64,000 bases of DNA, from assembly GCA_015501585.1 (NCBI GenBank), contig JADNRY010000116.1, positions 62,001 to 126,000 of the forward strand, read 5' to 3'. The notes under the pieces were generated by a model that saw nothing but the letters and a program-made list of their open reading frames with translations, did no database searches and was not told where the DNA came from. The position numbers and the translations under genes are program-made. Below, one piece after another: positions 24,198 to 35,324 of the stretch (positions are counted from its first letter, which is position 1; each line of letters starts with the position of its first letter). The DNA comes from Rhodocollybia butyracea (taxonomy: Eukaryota; Basidiomycota; Agaricomycetes; Agaricales; Omphalotaceae).

Positions 24198-24291
24198 GGC
24201 GAAACAAACAAGAGCTGGGCGTTTCTTTTGAGGAGCAGGTGATCGCGACGCCCACGAGCGCTAAATATGTCGATCTGCAGCGGTCGTCGTC
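24198..24291. promoter_or_regulatory. Short bidirectional promoter region (94 bp)
   Basis: Only 94 bp separate the ATG of the minus-strand coiled-coil gene (24197) from the ATG of the plus-strand methyltransferase (24292), so both promoters and 5' UTRs must overlap here or extend into neighbouring coding sequence. Confidence 0.5.
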
Positions 24292-25958
24292 ATGGTTCAA
24301 AGCATCTTGCAACTTGACTCTCAACTATCACAATGGATTGGAATCCGCGTCCCCGAATGCTTCAACTCGGTTACGACGGTCTCGACAGAGTATGTCGTAT
24401 CTATAAATCCCAAATATTTATCTTTCTTAGCACCTTTACAGGGACTCATTCCAGATTTCATCGTCAGACTAGCCATTCGCGCTTTGCTGCGTCAAAGACT
24501 GCGAGAATTAGACCATGGCTCATTATCTGCTAATCATGACGCGAAAATGGCATGGATACAGGTGTTAAGCAAAGAACTCACATTGCGGATGTTCCGGAAA
24601 AGGCGAATGAACAACACTACGAGGTTAGTAACAAGCTTGAACTTAACCCTATCCCTCACTAAATTTTACAAGGTCTCAACGAAATTCATTCTTTCCACTC
24701 TCGGTCCATGTGCAAAATACTCATCTTGCTTATTCCCTACTGGCAATGAAACCCTGGAAGAAGCTGAGGTTTTGATGTTGGAAAGTTATTGCGAGAAGGC
24801 ACAGCTTCAGGATGGTCAGGATGTGTTGGACTTGGGATGTGGTATGAATCAAATGGTTGTCGGGTCGACCTCAAACTTATATGAATCGTGATCATTAGGA
24901 TGGGGTAGTTTGTCCCTGTACATAGCTCAGGTTTGTCTTCTCCCCATAAATACTTGTAAAGGTGCTTGATTACCTTCCCAGAAATATCCGAGATCTCGAA
25001 TCACTGGTCTATCCAACTCTACCACACAGAAAACACACATAGACGCCACTGCCAAGTTGCGAGGGCTCAACAACCTCGAAATTATCACTGCCGACGTAAA
25101 TACCTATGATTTTGTGGAGACTAACAGGTAACCATACGTGCTGTATCGGCTCGATCTGCTTCTGATATCAACATCAATAGATTCGACCGTATTCTGTCTA
25201 TTGAGGTCTGTGTCCGGTATTTCAGTTATCATGGAAGCGCTAACAGCGCAGTGATTAGATGTTTGAACATATGAAGAATTACCAGATCCTCTTCAAGAAA
25301 GTCTCCACCTGGCTCAAATCTAACGACTCTCTTCTCTTCATTCATATATTTTGTCATCGTACAGCACCCTACCATTTTGAGGAGGAAGGAGCAGACAACT
25401 CGGATTGGATGGCTAAGAATTTTTTTGCCGGGGGTACGATGCCCTCGCATGATTTGTTTGTAAGTATTGCGCCAAAGTTGTTCATCTCACTTAGAAATAA
25501 CTAACCGTACTCATGACAGTTATACTTTCAAGACGACGTAAAACTTGTACGGAGCTGGTTTATTTCCGGTATCCACTATTCGAAGACCCTAGAAGCTTGG
25601 TTGAAATTGCAAGACGAAAACAGACAAGGTTGGCTTTATTACATTCATCTCGGTGCTCCACTGAGCACGATATGATAGCTGGTCTAGAAGAGCTTCAAAC
25701 TGATGCGAAAGCGAAAGGAAATGACCCGATGGAGGGTTTGAAAGCTTTCTATCGGTACGTTGCTTGCTTGGGCTTGAGGTTATGATGTTTATACTCCATC
25801 CTTGACTTAGTTTCCGTGTCTTTTACATGGCTTGCTCAGAGTTATTCAAATTTAACAATGGTCAAGAGTGAGTGCATTATATCATATTGGGCATCTTTAC
25901 CCGTACTAACCATTTTTGAAGATGGGGTCTTGGTCACTATCTGTTTAGAAAGACTTGA
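24292..25958 (+). CDS. CFA-synthase-like SAM methyltransferase
   Basis: Exons 24292-24623, 24673-24841, 24899-24930, 24982-25127, 25181-25205, 25259-25459, 25520-25628, 25679-25754, 25811-25867 and 25922-25958 encode a class I SAM methyltransferase of the cyclopropane-fatty-acid-synthase/N-methyltransferase type. Motifs are KANEQHYE, the SAM-binding DVLDLGCGWGSLSLYIA (split by an intron), ITADVNTYDF, RILSIEMFEHMKNY, FHVHIF-like FIHIFCHR with PYHFE, FFAGGTMPSHDLF, and the C-terminal ELFKFNNGQEWGLGHYLF. It may alkylate a lipid or amine. The summed length is 1184 nt, one short of a multiple of three. The frame shifts between MAWIQ and IADVPEKANEQHYE (about 24550-24600). Either one base is missing there, or a 41-nt GT-AG intron (24562-24602) removes the segment. 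Confidence 0.82.
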
Positions 25959-26943
25959 TGGACCCTGGTCAGCTGGTCTTCCGGTACTGTTTTATTTATT
26001 AGCGCAGTCTTTAGACTTTCGTTCGCACTTGCATAGATATCATATTATTTGGGCCTTTCGAGGGCTGATTTTCATGTATTAGCGAATACGCATGGCGTTG
26101 TTCGTCGATGCTAAGTCGCTCGGGGCATCAGTAAGTGGAAATTCTCGATGGCACTGAGTACCATTGCGTGGTCCAGAAAAGTTGAGACAGTACAAAGATG
26201 ACAAAATGGGGTAGGCTAGGTCCAGCGGCGCCTCCTCTCTCACAGTAATAATATCAGTCTTACTCATACTCAACGGTTCGACATGGAAGGTCAGTATTGA
26301 CATTCAGAACTATGCTCACTACTTAATTTCAGTCGATACTGAGCTGAACCCAGCATTCAGTCTACCAGATCTTGCAGCCTCTCATGAGCCAAAAAAGGAT
26401 GTGAAGAGATGGGTAGATGATTTTCATCTAGGCTGCTGGTAACAGACTCCAGGAAGTTATCGAACGGTCTGTTCTATCCTTTACCATTGAAGGTGGGTGT
26501 CAAAGCAACTCGTCGCGCCTGTGAGGCGTACTACTTGGCTTTGCTGGCCTCCCTGTGATTCCTTCATCAAGCGGTGACTAGTGTCTCTGGACTATCAGAC
26601 TGATGGCATTGGTAGGCCTACACGAAAAAAAATATGGCCACGGGAAATAAGAACCCCTCAGAATTTCTGCAAGGCTGCTTATATCACGGACCACATCGTC
26701 GATCAGAACGTAGGCAGCAGGTCGAAATCAATATGTACATAGTATACAGTTGACCAAGAAGTACGCGATTTCAGTAATATACATACAATTCTGCTAATAG
26801 AATAAGTGCGATCCATGGCAGACAAGCTATTAACAAGGTGAGATGTTTCCAAGAGTAAAAAGATGCAAAATTCAGTCAAAATCATGTACGTAGATGGGAT
26901 GGTATCAAGCAAGATGGTATCAGTCAGATAAAATAACATGTTC
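25959..26943. other. Convergent intergenic region
   Basis: 3' flanks of the methyltransferase (+) and the RNA-dependent RNA polymerase (-). Only short frames; no gene seen. Confidence 0.4.
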
Positions 26944-29900
26944 CTATGATTGGAGGAGACGCTTGGCTCCCCCCGAGAGAGACTTCATCTCATCAAACAG
27001 TCTCAACGAAGGAGCCCCGCTCTCACTCGATGCTTTGACTTGTCGCTCGCACAATGAGCGGAATGCAACAGTTTTCGCGAAGTAGAAAGTTCTGCCCTTG
27101 TGATAAGCATACGAGGCTTTGATTTCGTCAACGTTTTGGAACGTGCCAGAAAGACCGGGGATGTCCTCTGCATAGAAAACTATGACCTCGGACATCAGAT
27201 CAGGTTTAGATTTCTTCTTCTTCGTCTGTGAAGGATACTGAGAAGAATAGTCATGACTAGACCCCGCTTTGGAGCAAAACATTTGGTAGGCCTGGTCGAC
27301 ATGCCGTTCAATCAACCTCAGATCTGAACGACGAGCTACCGACAAGGCTTTGGCGACGGAGTCTGGGGAGATATAGGTGGATGTTTCGCTGATGTTTGTG
27401 GCGGCAGCGGCAGAGACGGTGCTGGTCTGGCAGAGTTGCTGGGCAACTATGTATGGTTCCAGCAAGACACTGGATTTTGGGATCGATTTGGGTAACGCGT
27501 TAAACTTCTCTAAGCTGGCCTTCAGAAGCTTCTCACTGAAAACTTCCAGGACGTCAAAGACAAAAGTCGAGCTTGACTTGTCCTGTTTCTCCAACGCATT
27601 CTTGAGCCTAGTTCCGACCTTGTTGTCGGAATCGTGGACCGTAGGAAGAAGCTTTTTCCCAGTTTTCGGAGCATCCAGCAACTCATTGAACCTATGCGCA
27701 TGGACTGTTAGAAAATAACCGTAGAGGTTCGATTTGAGCTTACAGGAAGGCCAACCGAATGGCTTCAGGAGAATCATACCCGTATGTTCGGTAAGCCTTG
27801 TCATGAAACCAGTCATACATGCCTACACTCGAGTCGGTCAAGCCTCCAAGCAATATCTCAATGAGGGCGCTTTGAGCTGCAGGAGTGGTTATTTGCTCAG
27901 CCCGAGTGAAGAAGGCATCCAGGTTTTCGACTTCACTCTCGAAATTAATCGAGAGATCCTCGGGTGGAAGGACGACGGAAGGCAGTGGCTGGAATGAGTT
28001 GACCAGGACCTTCAGCCAAATCAAGAACAATTCGTCTGGTTACACATCAGCCTAAGAGCAGTTCAGACTGTTGACAAATAAGAACGTACCGCCATCAAGG
28101 TCTAGATGTCAAATAAAGGAACATAAGTATATACCAATCATCGTCGAAAGTAAAACCTACCGCCTCCTGCGCATTTACTCATCAGCGATACCATACCAAG
28201 TACGGGATCACACGATGGTTTTACGGGAACAATTATAACGTCCTTGTACTTCTCGAGCTCCGGTATGTCGACGGCGACAACCTATTTCCCCCTCAGTAAA
28301 CGCACAGTTTATAAAGAATTTTATACCGACCTTTTGGATATCAGTGCGCACTCGAAGCGGATATCTAATACAAGACTATTTAATGCGAACGGCATTGAAG
28401 CCATCGACGCCACTAACCGTCCAATCTAGCGAAAGCATATTCATTCGATCTGTTTTACTCAAGACAATACATGAAGACTCACAAGTACCTCGCCGGTAAC
28501 AACGTTAAAGAGGGTCTGGGTTGTTGGATCTTTGAGGGGAATAGAAGACCTGTAGCTAGCTTTTAAGAAACAATGTCCAAGGCGGTACTACTCAATCAAA
28601 CCTGTAGTAGATCTCATTCTCTTTCAATACCCCCAATGGATCTATAGTATAGTAGTAAGCAGCGGCACTACAAATTCAAAAGGGATGCGACTGAGAACTC
28701 ACCTGGTATCACGAACGCTTGTACTGCAGAACCTTCGGGAAGAGGAATACTCAACTTTTCGATAGCACCCTTTAGGGCGAGTTCCAATATCTTTTGCAAG
28801 GAAGACCAGAGGATCTCATCTCGAGCGGGGTGGAACCCTGCTTGGATGAGCTCTAAAGTCGTCTCGTAAATATTGAAAGGAGCTGTAAAAGAAGATAGAC
28901 TAAGCAAACATCTGATGAGTAGCGTAACATACACATACCCCCGGAAACTTCGTTTCTGGATGCAGCTGCAGTTGAGGCAAGCTCGTAACCCCCATCAGTA
29001 GAATCATCAGCGTCGTCCTTCCCATAATCCCTTCCGACAAGGCCCAAAGCCCTCGCCTTGGTAGCTGCCAGTCGTACGGTTCTAGTATGCGACACCTTCC
29101 CTATTTTATTAACCGCGTCCCACAACGCAACCATTCCAAACTGTTGAGTATCCCATCGAATTAACGGTTCAATGAGTTCCTGTAATCCTTTTTCCATTAA
29201 ATCTTTGAAGGTTTCCGTTGCAATACCGTTTGACCATAAGTTGAGGACACTCTGCCCCTTGAGCGAGAACATCGGGCCGGTCATGGAGAGAGAGGGTAGC
29301 GCGGAGTGGCACAGGTCGAATATACGATGTGCTCGTTCGAGGCTCTTGTAGTGCCGGGCGGGAGGATCAGAAGCATAGTTGGGAATAGAATTGAAATGCG
29401 GATACGCAATTTTTCTTTGAGAGTCGCGTATCCAGATCTGAGGGGTATCACTGGACGTGTGTTTATCATCGGGGTATATCGTCCAAAGTCCCTTGGATCC
29501 TGCAATCCTACCTTGAACCGCTGTCGGCATACTAGGATAATTGAGAGCGGCCGCGATGGCCAGTAGCGCAGCCTTGTTGATGAGACCGCAGCCATCAGTG
29601 AGGACCTTTGCGGCCTTGGGCTTCGGATCTTCGTTGTCCTCGGCCACTGTGAAGTGGTTAGATTCCATCAAATAGAATGCCCGGGAAATTCACTAACCGA
29701 TATCCTCAATGAAGTGGATATTTTGCACCTCAAAGATCAGCGCGGGGACGGTGTTCGATAGAGCTAGAGCGGCTCGAGCGGCGTATTTGGTTATTGGCTA
29801 CACGATAAAAATGCTCAGCAAACAAAACCCAAGAACTAGAGTCCATGGACTACTCACCTGCTTAGCGTTTAGTCCCATGGGATTATGCCAATCCAACACC

Positions 29901-31707
29901 TCTCCCAGCGACATGCGGTGTGAATCGCCAAGATCCTGTCGAGGAATCCGCTCAAAATCTTCCGCGACTTCAACCAGATAGACAGTGGACTCTTTAGGTG
30001 GCGTTGGAGCGAAAACCCGACCATTTAGAACAAATTTTTGATTCAGGAATTTCATGACACGTTTTTTCGTGTCTCCACGGAGCAAATCAGCATGAATCCT
30101 GATTTGTAGAACACGTCTAGAGCCAAACTTCCGGGCAAAGCGTGTCGAACGGCGCATCTCGGGAGGGTGGAGTTGAAAGTAAAGCTTCTGGCTTTCATTC
30201 CGGAACATGAGGGAAGCCGTCTGTTGAATCTGCCCACCAAACCATTTGTCGACACCGTGAAACAGGCCATCCATTAGACCCAACCCGCGTTCGCGGTTCT
30301 CGAGGATGGCAATTTGCTCTCGGTCGTATTCCTGACTGGAAAAACACAAAATTGATCAGTTAGGACAGCTTTGACTGATGGGAGAGATCAACAGACCCGA
30401 TGTCAGAGCGACATATTTTGGGCGGTGCCCGATCTGTCATGACATACCCGACGGTATGCAAAGTTTCTTCGTCTGATTTCCCGGAAAAATACTTGACCTT
30501 CTCGCGGACTTTCTCCCAAGTCCACTTTTTCGAGAGAACGCCTCTCGAAAGCTCGAACTGAGTACCCCAGGGCACTAGAGCTCCAGGTTTGTCGAAGAGC
30601 TCCTGGGTCTTCGCATCGTGCACAATGATGTACCGCATCATGTGAAGGTCTTCGCCGTTTGGGAAGATCTGCGATGTATTAAAGCCAGACACGGTGGGCG
30701 CAGTGGAGGGTAACACATCGGTGAATGATAAAGGAGACGAGACTTCAGAGGCACTGGGCGTTATAACAGACGTAGACATGAAAGGATCATCCGATACAGG
30801 AGAAGGAAGACCGAACGATTGTGGAAGGGAGACTGTGATGTTCGGATTGAATACCGGTTTTGGAACAGTAACAGTTGGAAGGGATAAGAAGTCTCTGTCT
30901 CTACGGGCGGGTGCCGGGAACGATGCTACTGAAGACACTGTCGTTTCCCTTGAAGGTCCTGGCCTATTGTCGAAAAGCGAGGACGCTTCGCTGCTGTCCG
31001 TCTCTGTCTCTGTCTCGGGTTCGTCGTTTGGCTCTATATATTCAATGAAATGAATCAGGGTATCGTGTAGTTTTGTGAAGAAACCTCACCATCGTCTGAG
31101 CTTGATATCCAAACAAGCTTCAAGTCATTCTGCAATTAAAGAGGTTATTGTTTGGAAAATTTCTGAATTTGGAGAATTATACCGGACGCGGAACACGAGG
31201 AAAGCCTAAAAATTGTGATGATTAGCGATTGTACGACTTTACGTGCAAGGCGATGATAAAGAAACGTACGTGGAGTAGATTTTTTTAGGATGGGACTGGT
31301 CTTGGGAGCGCGAGAAGGCGATCCTTGGACTCGGACTACAGACTGAGATACGCCCTCATTGGCAGAAGCTACCGGTGCTTTGACCGTTCCTACTCGCGTC
31401 ATCAGTAGGTGGTACTGGCACAAAAACTATAACAATTTACTTGACGACGTATTTTGAGTCTTCTGCGCCTTTCTTGGCGTAGTGACTGGTGTGTTCAAAG
31501 GAGAGTTGACTGCTACACAGCAGATGAGCAAGCCATAATCCTCGCCGTTAAGGACAAGACACACTCAGTTTCTGAGTCAGTTCCTCCAGCCACTCGCTCC
31601 CATCTGAATCGAAGAGATCTTCGCTCTAATATTTGATCAGTGTGGGCGGTTGGATCAATGATAAACTAAAGTATGAGTATTGGGATTGCACCCACATTTT
31701 TGCTCAT
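26944..31707 (-). CDS. RNA-dependent RNA polymerase (RNAi type, QDE-1/RDR family)
   Basis: A 19-exon model closes at 3762 nt (1253 aa). Exons: 31696-31707, 31565-31625, 31441-31512, 31270-31392, 31183-31205, 31090-31129, 30397-31033, 29858-30335, 29698-29797, 28939-29646, 28703-28882, 28602-28641, 28483-28555, 28418-28425, 28331-28364, 28161-28281, 28090-28101, 27744-28035, 26944-27691. The first ~230 residues are acidic and Ser/Pro-rich. Family marks in order are QKLYFQLHPPEMRRSTRFARKF, VLTDGCGLINKAAL, AVQGRIAGSKGLWTIYPDD, FVIPDPLGVLKENEIYYR, IGRYPLRVRTDIQK, AVDIPELEKYKDVIIVP, and the catalytic DLDGD at about residues 904-908. Eukaryotic RdRPs copy single-stranded RNA into dsRNA for Dicer. 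The first two exons rest on weaker evidence than the rest. Confidence 0.93.
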
Positions 31708-32211
31708 ATTTCCGTTTCTTCTTGGATCCCCGGAAAGTTAGGACATTAACCAAGAAACGAGTCCAATAGCGGAGAAAAACTAAACAGAGCGAAGAGATGG
31801 ATAGATCGACAGGACGTCTAAGCGCTCGGGGGCAAAGCGGAAGCAATAATCATGTGACGGACAAGCTACCTGCCCTCATGGAAGTTGGAACATGAATGAC
31901 AGCCTTCAAACTCAAGTACTCAAGTCTTGTTTCAACTGCACAACGTCAGACAACGTCGCGCTGATTCTACTATTGTATCAATCAGTACCATCAACTCGAT
32001 CACTTGAATACAATCAGAACAGTGTTCTTGGAATATAGAAAACTTTTGATATGGAGTCTGCCTCCAAAGGCCTTACTGTAGGAGTCTTGCAGGGAGGATC
32101 GTGTTGCTCGCTTCGGACCGTCTCTACCTCACTAGTTTGTGTATGAGCTGTGTCCACAAGTACAAATATCTTGCTAGTACGTAAGCGCGCGCACAAAACT
32201 GCATTCCCACC
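31708..32211. other. Promoter region of the RdRP gene
   Basis: About 500 bp between the RdRP start (minus) and the first F-box pseudogene (plus). No gene or repeat recognised. Confidence 0.4.
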
Positions 32212-32786
32212 ATGGGCATTCGTTCGCTTGTCAAACACAGCATGTTCCCCCCAAATCACACACTTACACGCATCGAGACCTTTCATGCACAAATCTGGAA
32301 AATTCCAAATGAGCTCGTGCTGCTCGTCTTTCGAACTATGACATCGACAAGATCATCCTTGCAAAGGGGCAACCGACCCCATGGCCATTGCTGTTGAGCG
32401 CAGTTTGCTCCAATTGGCGCCGTATAATGTTGGACAATCCTACACTATGGTCTTTCCTTTCCGTCGCATTCACTGCAGCTAACAGAAAGCCCAACGGTCG
32501 TGCTATCCACATCTTTCTTGAACGATCAAAAACAAATCCGTTGATAATTCATATACGACTGTCATCTTCACTGGCTTCCAGAAAGACCGTCCGCCACCGA
32601 GCCTTTCAGGCTCTCGTCCGTGCGGCCCCCCGGTGGAAAAAGCTCCACCTCACAGGAGATATGCAAATTCTTAGGATAGATCACCCCCTGTGCATGGTTG
32701 AATCGTTACCGAAACTTGAAGTGCTCACTCTAGAAAATAGAGAATCTTCTGAAACACTTTCAAACTTTCAAGTTGTACCAATGCCA

Positions 32787-34048
32787 AATCTCTGCTAGAC
32801 TCGAACCAGTCACCACTGTTGACTACTACACTTTTGATGACAGTCGATCAAAGTGCCGCAACGCGGCGACTGGTAAATAATCCCGTGTTTTAGGACAGTC
32901 AGCTTAAGCGCCCTTCCGGAATTTTTCAACTTAGAATTTTTCGATTTATGGCCAAAATTATCTTCGAATATCATTAATTGTTAGAAGCCAAATTGACCGA
33001 AATTGAGATGCGAGTATGCGCCCGATTTCCCTTTTGTAAAATATTTTGAAATGCAAAAGTTATTAACAAAATACTGTGAAACTCGATCATATTCCGCCTT
33101 AGCTCTTATCCGCTGTTTGCTATGCCATCCTCCAAGAGCAAAAAGCGAAAACGAAGAAATTCCGATGCAGATTATACTCCTACCTACTATCTCTCAAAAC
33201 AAACTCGTACACACTCTCCAACTCCGCCAGAAGATGTGTTTGTCCTCACCAGTAGTGCTCCAAATTCACCAACAGCGCCTTCCACAATGGAAGAGGATCT
33301 TCAGACAGAGGCTTTTGACAATGCTGCATCTGGATCTCAACCCACCAATCTTTCACTCAGCCCACCACCATGGGCATCAACATCGAGAATAATCCTAGAT
33401 AACATGACTACCCCTAATCCTATTCAGTCCTCCACCAGTCTTTCTATGCAGCCTACTCTTCCTTATGAAGGGGCTCAAATTTTCTCAACTCCTTCTACCT
33501 CACATGTTGCGGACCCTCAGAGCTCACCTGGAGTCTACATATCACCAGTCAAAAAGCATCCAGGCCGCCCCCGAAAACCCAATAGAGCTCGAAGAGGCCA
33601 TACATTCTGACCAGCTTTCTCCTGGTAGTTTCGAAGGCTCGGAACATCGAAGAGTTTACAGAGCGTCTCAGACGCCAGGCGAGTCTTCACGGGGTCAAGT
33701 GTTGACAGAGGTGTGTAAACACGGGACGGTCCTGCCAGCCGTACAGTGTACGTGAGTAATTCACTTCTGACACGATGGGATCAAGGAATTAAGTTTCGAG
33801 AATCACATACCCGTGTTCGCCGCGCGATTCTGCATAGACTACACTTCTCAAAGTTGAGGAAAGCAGAAATTTTTTTGAAGGTTAAAATGAAAATCCTAAG
33901 TCAAAATATTCTAGCTGGGCGCTTAAGTCGACCGTCCTAAAACGCGGGATTAAGTTCCAGTCGGCTTATCAGCCCGGCTCTTCGATCGACTATCATCGAA
34001 GTATCATCCGGGCCGTCAAAGCCGACTGGTTCGAGTCTAAATCTCTGC
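32787..34048. mobile_element. Non-autonomous Mutator-like element (1244 bp, 9-bp TSD)
   Basis: The element occupies 32796-34039. It is bounded by perfect 16-bp inverted ends (TAGACTCGAACCAGTC) that continue as imperfect TIRs of about 120 bp sharing GTTTTAGGAC and CTTAAGCGCCC. The 9-bp AATCTCTGC is duplicated at both sides (32787-32795 and 34040-34048) and occurs once at the same place in the F-box copy at 35925. A 9-bp duplication with long TIRs is the signature of Mutator-like elements. There is no transposase; the only substantial frame is the AT-hook protein at 33122-33610. Confidence 0.9.
33122..33610 (+). CDS. AT-hook protein encoded in the Mutator-like element
   Basis: The uninterrupted 162-aa frame lies entirely inside the transposon. 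It starts MPSSKSKKRKRRN, a strong nuclear localisation signal. A Ser/Thr/Pro-rich, probably disordered middle follows. It ends SPVKKHPGRPRKPNRARRG, a canonical AT-hook (GRPRKP core flanked by basic residues) that binds the minor groove of AT-rich DNA. There is no DDE/MULE transposase domain. It may be the N-terminal part of a larger protein of the parent element, or an accessory DNA-binding protein. Whether it is expressed is unknown. Confidence 0.5.
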   Translation: MPSSKSKKRKRRNSDADYTPTYYLSKQTRTHSPTPPEDVFVLTSSAPNSPTAPSTMEEDLQTEAFDNAASGSQPTNLSLSPPPWASTSRIILDNMTTPNPIQSSTSLSMQPTLPYEGAQIFSTPSTSHVADPQSSPGVYISPVKKHPGRPRKPNRARRGHTF

Positions 34049-34769
34049 CGTCTTGTCATCTTAACTCTCCAGGCACCAATTGATCTCCAGTCAAATATTC
34101 CGTGGACACAGCCTCACCTCATTGCGCCTCCAAGGATCGCACAATGTCCCATCGCTGGTACAGCTCTGTCCCAATTTGATAGAGCTAGGCCTCACTTTGA
34201 ATTTCGAACTGGGTGAGGCACTTCCACATCATCCAGTGGTCATTCGCCACATACGCGTGCGATCCTTATCATTGTGGTTTGAGAGGGATCTTGTGGAGGA
34301 ACCCAACATGATAAAAGCTTTGAAAAGAGTTTTGGATATGTTTGAATTCCCCTCTTTGGATACCTTGTCTGTCCAGTCTTATGGAGCGCCGCTAATTTCC
34401 CATTCCATTGCTGGTTTGGCCGTTTTGGACAAATTCATTCAAAGATCGTCTTGCACTCTAACACAATTTTCTATCAGCAATATTTCCGTTTTTTATTGTC
34501 TCGATATCTTCACCACAATCCTCTACCACAACCCTTCCATTGCGAACCTCATCATAGCCAATCCGACAAGAATTCGAGTAGCTCAAGATGTCGTTGACCT
34601 TTTACGACCCACCCTTCCGAGCGCCACCACGCCAGGGGTGCATCCACTGCTCCCAGCCCCAGCGATACTCCTACCCAACCTACAAAAAGTAGAATATTGG
34701 ACATTTAAAAAAGACTGCAATGAGGTGCAAATGGATCTAATTGGTTTTAATCGTCCATCACTAGTCTGA

Positions 34770-35324
34770 TTATCAGGTAAGTCGGTGTCTTCTGAAGCAA
34801 TTTAGCAAACTCACATGACCCTTTCCACCTCGGAAGATCGTGTCTTGACATAGCGTGAAAATGGTCGTTGTCTTAGCTGAGAGCCAAGACCTGCACTATT
34901 GAATACCCAGTGGGATGGGCGCAACTCTCTCTTTGTCTTTCCGGGTAGGTTTTGAGCTATCCTTCTATTCAATGGACAACTTCATATTCTTTATGCCTTG
35001 CCATTAATTTATGAACAAAACCAACTGTCTTTGTATTCGTCTCATGCTTCAATCTAGTACTAGGCTCTTTGCGTGATTTAGCTGCTCCCACGTCTAAAAA
35101 CCTGTGAAGATGAAGTTACTGACACGTTGGTATTTTGAACTTTGCCGATATTCCGTCGTCCAATATTTTGAGTCAAGTCGGACAGTCCTTAGCCTTTCAA
35201 GGAAGTTGTTCGATATGCTTCGAACGATCTGTACACCACTAGTTTATACTCCCTTGAAATCGCGGGGCGTTAACGATAATTATGTAAGGTACCCCTAATC
35301 GTGCTCACATACTGCCTGCAATTC
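34770..35324. other. Duplicated 3' flank of the F-box copies
   Basis: The first ~200 bp resemble the sequence after copy 2 (36622-36860), for example GCAATTTA-CAAACTCAC and CATATTCTTT-GCCTTGCCATTAATTTA. The flank was therefore duplicated together with the gene. No other gene seen. Confidence 0.55.

Larger units (their letters stand above)
32212..34769 (+). pseudogene. F-box/LRR-like protein pseudogene, copy 1
   Basis: This copy is colinear with the intact gene at 53136-54446. It starts at a CACCATGG context (MGIRSLVKHS), keeps the F-box core (IWKIPNELVLLVF then LLLSAVCSNWRRIMLDNP) and the C-terminal repeats up to a stop at 34769. It is broken in at least three ways: a deletion after LLVF shifts the frame (about 32335), an extra base occurs near 34110 (CAGCCTCAC against CAGCTCAC), and a 1244-bp transposon sits at 32796-34039. 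Outside those breaks the reading frame is well kept, so decay is recent. Copy 2 follows 550 bp downstream in the same orientation, including a similar 3' flank. Confidence 0.85.
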
